The notes beneath the pieces were generated by a model. It worked only from the letters and a program-made list of their open reading frames with translations. It searched no databases and was not told where the DNA came from. A program made the position numbers and the translations under genes. Positions 50,246-63,400 of a stretch of DNA of 64,000 bases are shown piece after piece. The stretch's first letter is position 1; the number at the start of each line of letters is the position of its first letter. Source of the stretch: Henricia sp. BOLD:AAB3569 (Eukaryota; Echinodermata; Asteroidea; Spinulosida; Echinasteridae); the NCBI GenBank assembly GCA_037783545.1, contig JBBELK010001517.1, positions 32,359-96,358 of the forward strand, given 5' to 3'.

Positions 50246-50299
50246 CCAAACTGCAGTGCGTTAACGACCGAGCCAAACTGCGGTGCGTTAACGACAGTC
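50246..50299. repeat. 27-bp partial duplication at right edge of insert 2
   Basis: CCAAACTGCAGTGCGTTAAC starts at 50246, and the equivalent CCAAACTGCGGTGCGTTAAC starts again at 50273, a 27-bp offset. Insert 1 has only one copy at this edge. The first copy carries one mismatch (A for G). It looks like a small duplication or a chimeric repair joint. Confidence 0.9.
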
Positions 50300-53200
50300 C
50301 GAATGACTGAGCATGCGCACAACTCAGGAGTACCCCAAAGAGGTGTGTACAGACAGCCACGGTTTGCGTGAGAGCAGTCAGGAAGCCTCAACCCAGTTTT
50401 TTCTAAACTTTGAAATTTCTCTGCCATTTCCCGGCGAAAGTCTGTCAATTTTTTATGACAAGTGCGCAATATAGAGAGTTTAGGGCATGCAAAATTTGAA
50501 GTTCGTCGGAACATTTTTCGACCTCCAAATTTGCCGACGTTTGGACCACACTTTGACCAAATTGCCGAGCCAAACTGCGGTGCGTTAACGACAGTCCGAA
50601 TGACTGAGCATGCGCACAACTCAGGAGTACCCCAAAGAGGTGTGTACAGACAGCCACGGTTTGCGTGAGAGCAGTCAGGAAGCCTCAACCCAGTTTTTTC
50701 TAAACTTTGAAATTTCTCTGCCATTTCCCGGCGAAAGTCTGTCAATTTTTTATGACAAGTGCGCAATATAGAGAGTTTAGGGCATGCACAATTTGAAGTT
50801 CGTCGGAACATTTTTCGACCTCAAAATTTGCCGACGTTTGGACCACACTTTGACCAAATTGCCGAGCCAAACTGCGGTGCGTTAACGACAGTCCGAATGA
50901 CTGAGCATGCGCACAACTCAGGAGTACCCCAAAGAGGTGTGTACAGACAGCCACGGTTTGCGTGAGAGCAGTCAGGAAGCCTCAACCCAGTTTTTTCTAA
51001 ACTTTGAAATTTCTCTGCCATTTCCCGGCGAAAGTCTGTCAATTTTTTATGACAAGTGCGCAATATAGAGAGTTTAGGGCATGCAAAATTTAAAGTTCGT
51101 CGGAACATTTTTCGACCTCCAAATTTGCCGACGTTTGGACCACACTTTGACCAAATTGCCGAGCCAAACTGCGGTGCGTTAACGACAGTCCGAATGACTG
51201 AGCATGCGCACAACTCAGGAGTACCCCAAAGAGGTGTGTACAGACAGCCACGGTTTGCGTGAGAGCAGTCAGGAAGCCTCAACCCAGTTTTTTCTAAACT
51301 TTGAAATTTCTCTGCCATTTCCCGGCGAAAGTCTGTCAATTTTTTATGACAAGTGCGCAATATAGAGAGTTTAGGGCATGCAAAATTTGAAGTTCGTCGG
51401 AACATTTTTCGACCTCCAAATTTGCCGACGTTTGGACCACACTTTGACCAAATTGCCGAGCCAAACTGCGGTGCGTTAACGACAGTCCGAATGACTGAGC
51501 ATGCGCACAACTCAGGAGTACCCCAAAGAGGTGTGTACAGACAGCCACGGTTTGCGTGAGAGCAGTCAGGAAGCCTCAACCCAGTTTTTTCTAAACTTTG
51601 AAATTTCTCTGCCATTTCCCGGCGAAAGTCTGTCAATTTTTTATGACAAGTGCGCAATATAGAGAGTTTAGGGCATGCAAAATTTGAAGTTCGTCGGAAC
51701 ATTTTTCGACCTCCAAATTTGCCGACGTTTGGACCACACTTTGACCAAATTGCCGAGCCAAACTGCGGTGCGTTAACGACAGTCCGAATGACTGAGCATG
51801 CGCACAACTCAGGAGTACCCCAAAGAGGTGTGTACAGACAGCCACGGTTTGCGTGAGAGCAGTCAGGAAGCCTCAACCCAGTTTTTTCTAAACTTTGAAA
51901 TTTCTCTGCCATTTCCCGGCGAAAGTCTGTCAATTTTTTATGACAAGTGCGCAATATAGAGAGTTTAGGGCATGCAAAATTTGAAGTTCGTCGGAACATT
52001 TTTCGACCTCCAAATTTGCCGACGTTTGGACCACACTTTGACCAAATTGCCGAGCCAAACTGCGGTGCGTTAACGACAGTCCGAATGACTGAGCATGCGC
52101 ACAACTCAGGAGTACCCCAAAGAGGTGTGTACAGACAGCCACGGTTTGCGTGAGAGCAGTCAGGAAGCCTCAACCCAGTTTTTTCTAAACTTTGAAATTT
52201 CTCTGCCATTTCCCGGCGAAAGTCTGTCAATTTTTTTATGACAAGTGCGCAATATAGAGAGTTTAGGGCATGCAAAATTTGAAGTTCGTCGGAACATTTT
52301 TCGACCTCCAAATTTGCCGACGTTTGGACCACACTTTGACCAAATTGCCGAGCCAAACTGCGGTGCGTTAACGACAGTCCGAATGACTGAGCATGCGCAC
52401 AACTCAGGAGTACCCCAAAGAGGTGTGTACAGACAGCCACGGTTTGCGTGAGAGCAGTCAGGAAGCCTCAACCCAGTTTTTTCTAAACTTTGAAATTTCT
52501 CTGCCATTTCCCGGCGAAAGTCTGTCAATTTTTTATGACAAGTGCGCAATATAGAGAGTTTAGGGCATGCAAAATTTGAAGTTCGTCGGAACATTTTTCG
52601 ACCTCCAAATTTGCCGACGTTTGGACCACACTTTGACCAAATTGCCGAGCCAAACTGCGGTGCGTTAACGACAGTCCGAATGACTGAGCATGCGCACAAC
52701 TCAGGAGTACCCCAAAGAGGTGTGTACAGACAGCCACGGTTTGCGTGAGAGCAGTCAGGAAGCCTCAACCCAGTTTTTTCTAAACTTTGAAATTTCTCTG
52801 CCATTTCCCGGCGAAAGTCTGTCAATTTTTTATGACAAGTGCGCAATATAGAGAGTTTAGGGCATGCAAAATTTGAAGTTCGTCGGAACATTTTTCGACC
52901 TCCAAATTTGCCGACGTTTGGACCACACTTTGACCAAATTGCCGAGCCAAACTGCGGTGCGTTAACGACAGTCCGAATGACTGAGCATGCGCACAACTCA
53001 GGAGTACCCCAAAGAGGTGTGTACAGACAGCCACGGTTTGCGTGAGAGCAGTCAGGAAGCCTCAACCCAGTTTTTTCTAAACTTTGAAATTTCTCTGCCA
53101 TTTCCCGGCGAAAGTCTGTCAATTTTTTATGACAAGTGCGCAATATAGAGAGTGTAGGGCATGCAAAATTTGAAGTTCGTCGGAACATTTTTCGACCTCC

Positions 53201-54749
53201 AAATTTGCCGACGTTTGGACCACACTTTGACCAAATTGCCGAGCCAAACTGCGGTGCGTTAACGACAGTCCGAATGACTGAGCATGCGCACAACTCAGGA
53301 GTACCCCAAAGAGGTGTGTACAGACAGCCACGGTTTGCGTGAGAGCAGTCAGGAAGCCTCAACCCAGTTTTTTCTAAACTTTGAAATTACTCTGCCATTT
53401 CCCGGCGAAAGTCTGTCAATTTTTTATGACAAGTGCGCAATATAGAGAGTTTAGGGCATGCAAAATTTGAAGTTCGTCGGAACATTTTTCGACCTCCAAA
53501 TTTGCCGACGTTTGGACCACACTTTGACCAAATTGCCGAGCCAAACTGCGGTGCGTTAACGACAGTCCGAATGACTGAGCATGCGCACAACTCAGGAGTA
53601 CCCCAAAGAGGTGTGTACAGACAGCCACGGTTTGCGTGAGAGCAGTCAGGAAGCCTCAACCCAGTTTTTTTCTAAACTTTGAAATTTCTCTGCCATTTCC
53701 CGGCGAAAGTCTGTCAATTTTTTATGACAAGTGCGCAATATAGAGAGTTTAGGGCATGCAAAATTTGAAGTTCGTCGGAACATTTTTCGACCTCCAAATT
53801 TGCCGACGTTTGGACCACACTTTGACCAAATTGCCGAGCCAAACTGCGGTGCGTTAACGACAGTCCGAATGACTGAGCATGCGCACAACTCAGGAGTACC
53901 CCAAAGAGGTGTGTACAGACAGCCACGGTTTGCGTGAGAGCAGTCAGGAAGCCTCAACCCAGTTTTTTCTAAACTTTGAAATTTCTCTGCCATTTCCCGG
54001 CGAAAGTCTGTCAATTTTTTATGACAAGTGCGCAATATAGAGAGTTTAGGGCATGCAAAATTTGAAGTTCGTCGGAACATTTTTCGACCTCCAAATTTGC
54101 CGACGTTTGGACCACACTTTGACCAAATTGCCGAGCCAAACTGCGGTGCGTTAACGACAGTCCGAATGACTGAGCATGCGCACAACTCAGGAGTACCCCA
54201 AAGAGGTGTGTACAGACAGCCACGGTTTGCGTGAGAGCAGTCAGGAAGCCTCAACCCAGTTTTTTTCTAAACTTTGAAATTTCTCTGCCATTTCCCGGCG
54301 AAAGTCTGTCAATTTTTTATGACAAGTGCGCAATATAGAGAGTTTAGGGCATGCAAAATTTGAAGTTCGTCGGAACATTTTTCGACCTCCAAATTTGCCG
54401 ACGTTTGGACCACACTTTGACCAAATTGCCGAGCCAAACTGCGGTGCGTTAACGACAGTCCGAATGACTGAGCATGCGCACAACTCAGGAGTACCCCAAA
54501 GAGGTGTGTACAGACAGCCACGGTTTGCGTGAGAGCAGTCAGGAAGCCTCAACCCAGTTTTTTCTAAACTTTGAAATTTCTCTGCCATTTCCCGGCGAAA
54601 GTCTGTCAATTTTTTATGACAAGTGCGCAATATAGAGAGTTTAGGGCATGCAAAATTTGAAGTTCGTCGGAACATTTTTCGACCTCCAAATTTGCCGACG
54701 TTTGGACCACACTTTGACCAAATTGCCGAGCCAAACTGCGGTGCGTTAA

Positions 54750-57125
54750 CGACAGTCCGAATGACTGAGCATGCGCACAACTCAGGAGTACCCCAAAGAG
54801 GTGTGTACAGACAGCCACGGTTTGCGTGAGAGCAGTCAGGAAGCCTCAACCCAGTTTTTTCTAAACTTTGAAATTTCTCTGCCATTTCCCGGCGAAAGTC
54901 TGTCAATTTGTTATGACAAGTGCGCAATATAGAGAGTTTAGGGCATGCAAAATTTGAAGTTCGTCGGAACATTTTTCGACCTCCAAATTTGCCGACGTTT
55001 GGACTACACTTTGACCAAATTGCCGAGCCAAACTGCGGTGCGTTAACGACAGTCCGAATGACTGAGCATGCGCACAACTCAGGAGTACCCCAAAGAGGTG
55101 TGTACAGACAGCCACGGTTTGCGTGAGAGCAGTCAGGAAGCCTCAACCCAGTTTTTTCTAAACTTTGAAATTTCTCTGCCATTTCCCGGCGAAAGTCTGT
55201 CAATTTTTTATGACAAGTGCGCAATATAGAGAGTTTAGGGCATGCAAAATTTGAAGTTCGTCGGAACATTTTTCGACCTCCAAATTTGCCGACGTTTGGA
55301 CCACACTTTGACCAAATTGCCGAGCCAAACTGCGGTGCGTTAACGACAGTCCGAATGACTGAGCATGCGCACAACTCAGGAGTACCCCAAAGAGGTGTGT
55401 ACAGACAGCCACGGTTTGCGTGAGAGCAGTCAGGAAGCCTCAACCCAGTTTTTTCTAAACTTTGAAATTTCTCTGCCATTTCCCGGCGAAAGTCTGTCAA
55501 TTTTTTATGACAAGTGCGCAATATAGAGAGTGTAGGGCATGCGAAATTTGAAGTTCGTCGGAACATTTTTCGACCTCCAAATTTGCCGACGTTTGGACTA
55601 CACTTTGACCAAATTGCCGAGCCAAACTGCGGTGCGTTAACGACAGTCCGAATGACTGAGCATGCGCACAACTCAGGAGTACCCCAAAGAGGTGTGTACA
55701 GACAGCCACGGTTTGCGTGAGAGCAGTCAGGAAGCCTCAACCCAGTTTTTTCTAAACTTTGAAATTTCTCTGCCATTTCCCGGCGAAAGTCTGTCAATTT
55801 TTTATGACAAGTGCGCAATATAGAGAGTTTAGGGCATGCAAAATTTGAAGTTCGTCGGAACATTTTTCAACCTCCAAATTTGCCGACGTTTGGACCACAC
55901 TTTGACCAAATTGCCGAGCCAAACTGCGGTGCGTTAACGACAGTCCGAATGACTGAGCATGCGCACAACTCAGGAGTACCCCAAAGAGGTGTGTACAGAC
56001 AGCCACGGTTTGCGTGAGAGCAGTCAGGAAGCCTCAACCCAGTTTTTTCTAAACTTTGAAATTTCTCTGCCATTTCCCGGCGAAAGTCTGTCAATTTTTT
56101 ATGACAAGTGCGCAATATAGAGAGTTTAGGGCATGCAAAATTTGAAGTTCGTCGGAACATTTTTCGACCTCCAAATTTGCCGACGTTTGGACTACACTTT
56201 GACCAAATTGCCGAGCCAAACTGCGGTGCGTTAACGACAGTCCGAATGACTGAGCATGCGCACAACTCAGGAGTACCCCAAAGAGGTGTGTACAGACAGC
56301 CACGGTTTGCGTGAGAGCAGTCAGGAAGCCTCAACCCAGTTTTTTCTAAACTTTGAAATTTCTCTGCCATTTCCCGGCGAAAGTCTGTCAATTTTTTATG
56401 ACAAGTGCGCAATATAGAGAGTTTAGGGCATGCAAAATTTGAAGTTCGTCGGAACATTTTTCGACCTCCAAATTTGCCGACGTTTGGACCACACTTTGAC
56501 CAAATTGCCGAGCCAAACTGCGGTGCGTTAACGACAGTCCGAATGACTGAGCATGCGCACAACTCAGGAGTACCCCAAAGAGGTGTGTACAGACAGCCAC
56601 GGTTTGCGTGAGAGCAGTCAGGAAGCCTCAACCCAGTTTTTTCTAAACTTTGAAATTTTTCTGCCATTTCCCGGCGAAAGTCTGTCAATTTTTTATGACA
56701 AGTGCGCAATATAGAGAGTGTAGGGCATGCGAAATTTGAAGTTCGTCGGAACATTTTTCGACCTCCAAATTTGCCGACGTTTGGACTACACTTTGACCAA
56801 ATTGCCGAGCCAAACTGCGGTGCGTTAACGACAGTCCGAATGACTGAGCATGCGCACAACTCAGGAGTACCCCAAAGAGGTGTGTACAGACAGCCACAGT
56901 TTGCGTGAGAGCAGTCAGGAAGCCTCAACCCAGTTTTTTCTAAACTTTGAAATTTCTCTGCCATTTCCCGGCGAAAGTCTGTCAATTTTTTATGACAAGT
57001 GCGCAATATAGAGAGTTTAGGGCATGCAAAATTTGAAGTTCGTCGGAACATTTTTCGACCTCCAAATTTGCCGACGTTTGGACCACACTTTGACCAAATT
57101 GCCGAGCCAAACTGCGGTGCGTTAA
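54750..57125. repeat. Four-monomer higher-order repeat, two 1188-bp copies
   Basis: Units are 54750-55937 and 55938-57125. Monomer 1 has GACTACAC; monomer 3 has GAGTGTAGG, GCATGCGAAATTTG and GACTACAC; monomers 2 and 4 are close to consensus. GCATGCGAAATTTG is found only in these two places. Private marks include TTTGTTATG near 54909 and TTTTTCAACC near 55866 in copy 1, and TTTTTCTGCC near 56657 and GCCACAGTTTG near 56895 in copy 2. Confidence 0.92.
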
Positions 57126-57422
57126 CGACAGTCCGAATGACTGAGCATGCGCACAACTCAGGAGTACCCCAAAGAGGTGTGTACAGACAGCCACGGTTTG
57201 CGTGAGAGCAGTCAGGAAGCCTCAACCCAGTTTTTTCTAAACTTTGAAATTTCTCTGCCATTTCCCGGCGAAAGTCTGTCAATTTTTTATGACAAGTGCG
57301 CAATATAGAGAGTTTAGGGCATGCAAAATTTGAAGTTCGTCGGAACATTTTTCGACCTCCAAATTTGCCGACGTTTGGACCACACTTTGACCAAATTGCC
57401 GAGCCAAACTGCGGTGCGTTAA
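57126..57422. repeat. Representative consensus monomer (297 bp)
   Basis: This copy matches the majority sequence and can serve as reference. Counting from CGACAGTCCG, it carries two GCATGC palindromes (20-25 and 194-199), an 8-bp palindrome CGTTAACG across the monomer boundary (292 to base 2 of the next copy), and short inverted repeats CTGAG/CTCAG (16-20 and 32-36) and TCCAAA/TTTGGA (233-238 and 249-254). An internal near-direct repeat links CCAAATTTGCCGA (234-246) with CCAAATTGCCGA (266-277). T-runs lie near 106-111, 158-163 and 223-227. The length is close to two nucleosome cores, but I see no clear two-half structure. G+C is 138 of 297 by hand count. Confidence 0.95.
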
Positions 57423-60400
57423 CGACAGTCCGAATGACTGAGCATGCGCACAACTCAGGAGTACCCCAAAGAGGTGTGTACAGACAGCCACGGTTTGCGT
57501 GAGAGCAGTCAGGAAGCCTCAACCCAGTTTTTTCTAAACTTTGAAATTTCTCTGCCATTTCCCGGCGAAAGTCTGTCAATTTTTTATGACAAGTGCGCAA
57601 TATAGAGAGTTTAGGGCATGCAAAATTTGAAGTTCGTCGGAACATTTTTCGACCTCCAAATTTGCCGACGTTTGGACCACACTTTGACCAAATTGCCGAG
57701 CCAAACTGCGGTGCGTTAACGACAGTCCGAATGACTGAGCATGCGCACAACTCAGGAGTACCCCAAAGAGGTGTGTACAGACAGCCACGGTTTGCGTGAG
57801 AGCAGTCAGGAAGCCTCAACCCAGTTTTTTCTAAACTTTGAAATTTCTCTGCCATTTCCCGGCGAAAGTCTGTCAATTTTTATGACAAGTGCGCAATATA
57901 GAGAGTTTAGGGCATGCAAAATTTGAAGTTCGTCGGAACATTTTTCGACCTCCAAATTTGCCGACGTTTGGACCACACTTTGACCAAATTGCCGAGCCAA
58001 ACTGCGGTGCGTTAACGACAGTCCGAATGACTGAGCATGCGCACAACTCAGGAGTACCCCAAAGAGGTGTGTACAGACAGCCACGGTTTGCGTGAGAGCA
58101 GTCAGGAAGCCTCAACCCAGTTTTTTCTAAACTTTGAAATTTCTCTGCCATTTCCCGGCGAAAGTCTGTCAATTTTTTATGACAAGTGCGCAATATAGAG
58201 AGTTTAGGGCATGCAAAATTTGAAGTTCGTCGGAACATTTTTCGACCTCCAAATTTGCCGACGTTTGGACCACACTTTGACCAAATTGCCGAGCCAAACT
58301 GCGGTGCGTTAACGACAGTCCGAATGACTGAGCATGCGCACAACTCAGGAGTACCCCAAAGAGGTGTGTACAGACAGCCACGGTTTGCGTGAGAGCAGTC
58401 AGGAAGCCTCAACCCAGTTTTTTCTAAACTTTGAAATTTCTCTGCCATTTCCCGGCGAAAGTCTGTCAATTTTTTATGACAAGTGCGCAATATAGAGAGT
58501 TTAGGGCATGCAAAATTTGAAGTTCGTCGGAACATTTTTCGACCTCCAAATTTGCCGACGTTTGGACCACACTTTGACCAAATTGCCGAGCCAAACTGCG
58601 GTGCGTTAACGACAGTCCGAATGACTGAGCATGCGCACAACTCAGGAGTACCCCAAAGAGGTGTGTACAGACAGCCACGGTTTGCGTGAGAGCAGTCAGG
58701 AAGCCTCAACCCAGTTTTTTCTAAACTTTGAAATTTCTCTGCCATTTCCCGGCGAAAGTCTGTCAATTTTTTATGACAAGTGCGCAATATAGAGAGTTTA
58801 GGGCATGCAAAATTTGAAGTTCGTCGGAACATTTTTCGACCTCCAAATTTGCCGACGTTTGGACCACACTTTGACCAAATTGCCGAGCCAAACTGCGGTG
58901 CGTTAACGACAGTCCGAATGACTGAGCATGCGCACAACTCAGGAGTACCCCAAAGAGGTGTGTACAGACAGCCACGGTTTGCGTGAGAGCAGTCAGGAAG
59001 CCTCAACCCAGTTTTTTCTAAACTTTGAAATTTCTCTGCCATTTCCCGGCGAAAGTCTGTCAATTTTTTATGACAAGTGCGCAATATAGAGAGTTTAGGG
59101 CATGCAAAATTTGAAGTTCGTCGGAACATTTTTCGACCTCCAAATTTGCCGACGTTTGGACCACACTTTGACCAAATTGCCGAGCCAAACTGCGGTGCGT
59201 TAACGACAGTCCGAATGACTGAGCATGCGCACAACTCAGGAGTACCCCAAAGAGGTGTGTACAGACAGCCACGGTTTGCGTGAGAGCAGTCAGGAAGCCT
59301 CAACCCAGTTTTTTCTAAACTTTGAAATTTCTCTGCCATTTCCCGGCGAAAGTCTGTCAATTTTTTATGACAAGTGCGCAATATAGAGAGTTTAGGGCAT
59401 GCAAAATTTGAAGTTCGTCGGAACATTTTTCGACCTCCAAATTTGCCGACGTTTGGACCACACTTTGACCAAATTGCCGAGCCAAACTGCGGTGCGTTAA
59501 CGACAGTCCGAATGACTGAGCATGCGCACAACTCAGGAGTACCCCAAAGAGGTGTGTACAGACAGCCACGGTTTGCGTGAGAGCAGTCAGGAAGCCTCAA
59601 CCCAGTTTTTTCTAAACTTTGAAATTTCTCTGCCATTTCCCGGCGAAAGTCTGTCAATTTTTTATGACAAGTGCGCAATATAGAGAGTTTAGGGCATGCA
59701 AAATTTGAAGTTCGTCGGAACATTTTTCGACCTCCAAATTTGCCGACGTTTGGACCACACTTTGACCAAATTGCCGAGCCAAACTGCGGTGCGTTAACGA
59801 CAGTCCGAATGACTGAGCATGCGCACAACTCAGGAGTACCCCAAAGAGGTGTGTACAGACAGCCACGGTTTGCGTGAGAGCAGTCAGGAAGCCTCAACCC
59901 AGTTTTTTCTAAACTTTGAAATTTCTCTGCCATTTCCCGGCGAAAGTCTGTCAATTTTTTATGACAAGTGCGCAATATAGAGAGTTTAGGGCATGCAAAA
60001 TTTGAAGTTCGTCGGAACATTTTTCGACCTCCAAATTTGCCGACGTTTGGACCACACTTTGACCAAATTGCCGAGCCAAACTGCGGTGCGTTAACGACAG
60101 TCCGAATGACTGAGCATGCGCACAACTCAGGAGTACCCCAAAGAGGTGTGTACAGACAGCCACGGTTTGCGTGAGAGCAGTCAGGAAGCCTCAACCCAGT
60201 TTTTTCTAAACTTTGAAATTTCTCTGCCATTTCCCGGCGAAAGTCTGTCAATTTTTTATGACAAGTGCGCAATATAGAGAGTTTAGGGCATGCAAAATTT
60301 GAAGTTCGTCGGAACATTTTTCGACCTCCAAATTTGCCGACGTTTGGACCACACTTTGACCAAATTGCCGAGCCAAACTGCGGTGCGTTAACGACAGTCC

Positions 60401-63400
60401 GAATGACTGAGCATGCGCACAACTCAGGAGTACCCCAAAGAGGTGTGTACAGACAGCCACGGTTTGCGTGAGAGCAGTCAGGAAGCCTCAACCCAGTTTT
60501 TTCTAAACTTTGAAATTTCTCTGCCATTTCCCGGCGAAAGTCTGTCAATTTTTTATGACAAGTGCGCAATATAGAGAGTTTAGGGCATGCAAAATTTGAA
60601 GTTCGTCGGAACATTTTTCGACCTCCAAATTTGCCGACGTTTGGACCACACTTTGACCAAATTGCCGAGCCAAACTGCGGTGCGTTAACGACAGTCCGAA
60701 TGACTGAGCATGCGCACAACTCAGGAGTACCCCAAAGAGGTGTGTACAGACAGCCACGGTTTGCGTGAGAGCAGTCAGGAAGCCTCAACCCAGTTTTTTC
60801 TAAACTTTGAAATTTCTCTGCCATTTCCCGGCGAAAGTCTGTCAATTTTTTATGACAAGTGCGCAATATAGAGAGTTTAGGGCATGCAAAATTTGAAGTT
60901 CGTCGGAACATTTTTCGACCTCCAAATTTGCCGACGTTTGGACCACACTTTGACCAAATTGCCGAGCCAAACTGCGGTGCGTTAACGACAGTCCGAATGA
61001 CTGAGCATGCGCACAACTCAGGAGTACCCCAAAGAGGTGTGTACAGACAGCCACGGTTTGCGTGAGAGCAGTCAGGAAGCCTCAACCCAGTTTTTTCTAA
61101 ACTTTGAAATTTCTCTGCCATTTCCCGGCGAAAGTCTGTCAATTTTTTATGACAAGTGCGCAATATAGAGAGTTTAGGGCATGCAAAATTTGAAGTTCGT
61201 CGGAACATTTTTCGACCTCCAAATTTGCCGACGTTTGGACCACACTTTGACCAAATTGCCGAGCCAAACTGCGGTGCGTTAACGACAGTCCGAATGACTG
61301 AGCATGCGCACAACTCAGGAGTACCCCAAAGAGGTGTGTACAGACAGCCACGGTTTGCGTGAGAGCAGTCAGGAAGCCTCAACCCAGTTTTTTCTAAACT
61401 TTGAAATTTCTCTGCCATTTCCCGGCGAAAGTCTGTCAATTTTTTATGACAAGTGCGCAATATAGAGAGTTTAGGGCATGCAAAATTTGAAGTTCGTCGG
61501 AACATTTTTCGACCTCCAAATTTGCCGACGTTTGGACCACACTTTGACCAAATTGCCGAGCCAAACTGCGGTGCGTTAACGACAGTCCGAATGACTGAGC
61601 ATGCGCACAACTCAGGAGTACCCCAAAGAGGTGTGTACAGACAGCCACGGTTTGCGTGAGAGCAGTCAGGAAGCCTCAACCCAGTTTTTTCTAAACTTTG
61701 AAATTTCTCTGCCATTTCCCGGCGAAAGTCTGTCAATTTTTTATGACAAGTGCGCAATATAGAGAGTTTAGGGCATGCAAAATTTGAAGTTCGTCGGAAC
61801 ATTTTTCGACCTCCAAATTTGCCGACGTTTGGACCACACTTTGACCAAATTGCCGAGCCAAACTGCGGTGCGTTAACGACAGTCCGAATGACTGAGCATG
61901 CGCACAACTCAGGAGTACCCCAAAGAGGTGTGTACAGACAGCCACGGTTTGCGTGAGAGCAGTCAGGAAGCCTCAACCCAGTTTTTTCTAAACTTTGAAA
62001 TTTCTCTGCCATTTCCCGGCGAAAGTCTGTCAATTTTTTATGACAAGTGCGCAATATAGAGAGTTTAGGGCATGCAAAATTTGAAGTTCGTCGGAACATT
62101 TTTCGACCTCCAAATTTGCCGACGTTTGGACCACACTTTGACCAAATTGCCGAGCCAAACTGCGGTGCGTTAACGACAGTCCGAATGACTGAGCATGCGC
62201 ACAACTCAGGAGTACCCCAAAGAGGTGTGTACAGACAGCCACGGTTTGCGTGAGAGAGCAGTCAGGAAGCCTCAACCCAGTTTTTTCTAAACTTTGAAAT
62301 TTCTCTGCCATTTCCCGGCGAAAGTCTGTCAATTTTTTATGACAAGTGCGCAATATAGAGAGTTTAGGGCATGCAAAATTTGAAGTTCGTCGGAACATTT
62401 TTCGACCTCCAAATTTGCCGACGTTTGGACCACACTTTGACCAAATTGCCGAGCCAAACTGCGGTGCGTTAACGACAGTCCGAATGACTGAGCATGCGCA
62501 CAACTCAGGAGTACCCCAAAGAGGTGTGTACAGACAGCCACGGTTTGCGTGAGAGCAGTCAGGAAGCCTCAACCCAGTTTTTTCTAAACTTTGAAATTTC
62601 TCTGCCATTTCCCGGCGAAAGTCTGTCAATTTTTTATGACAAGTGCGCAATATAGAGAGTTTAGGGCATGCAAAATTTGAAGTTCGTCGGAACATTTTTC
62701 GACCTCCAAATTTGCCGACGTTTGGACCACACTTTGACCAAATTGCCGAGCCAAACTGCGGTGCGTTAACGACAGTCCGAATGACTGAGCATGCGCACAA
62801 CTCAGGAGTACCCCAAAGAGGTGTGTACAGACAGCCACGGTTTGCGTGAGAGCAGTCAGGAAGCCTCAACCCAGTTTTTTCTAAACTTTGAAATTTCTCT
62901 GCCATTTCCCGGCGAAAGTCTGTCAATTTTTTATGACAAGTGCGCAATATAGAGAGTTTAGGGCATGCAAAATTTGAAGTTCGTCGGAACATTTTTCGAC
63001 CTCCAAATTTGCCGACGTTTGGACCACACTTTGACCAAATTGCCGAGCCAAACTGCGGTGCGTTAACGACAGTCCGAATGACTGAGCATGCGCACAACTC
63101 AGGAGTACCCCAAAGAGGTGTGTACAGACAGCCACGGTTTGCGTGAGAGCAGTCAGGAAGCCTCAACCCAGTTTTTTCTAAACTTTGAAATTTCTCTGCC
63201 ATTTCCCGGCGAAAGTCTGTCAATTTTTTATGACAAGTGCGCAATATAGAGAGTTTAGGGCATGCAAAATTTGAAGTTCGTCGGAACATTTTTCGACCTC
63301 CAAATTTGCCGACGTTTGGACCACACTTTGACCAAATTGCCGAGCCAAACTGCGGTGCGTTAACGACAGTCCGAATGACTGAGCATGCGCACAACTCAGG

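Noticed and set aside
49595..50371. A 258-codon gene across insert 2 (and 113- and 189-codon frames in insert 1)
   Set aside because: The 67-bp repeats are read in three rotating frames, the end lies in satellite, the two copies differ by a 77-bp length change that is not a multiple of three, and no domain is recognisable.
57126..57422. CENP-B box in the monomer
   Set aside because: I looked for TTCG followed at fixed spacing by A and CGGG on both strands. Candidates such as TTCGTCGGAACA and TTCGCCGGGAAA fail the required positions.
57126..57422. Hammerhead ribozyme in the satellite
   Set aside because: Some satellites encode one, but the conserved CTGATGA core is absent on both strands of the monomer and the insert.
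57126..57422. Two-half (dimeric) origin of the 297-bp monomer
   Set aside because: Comparing the halves gives no extended similarity; only the short CCAAATT(T)GCCGA repeat, 32 bp apart, is seen.
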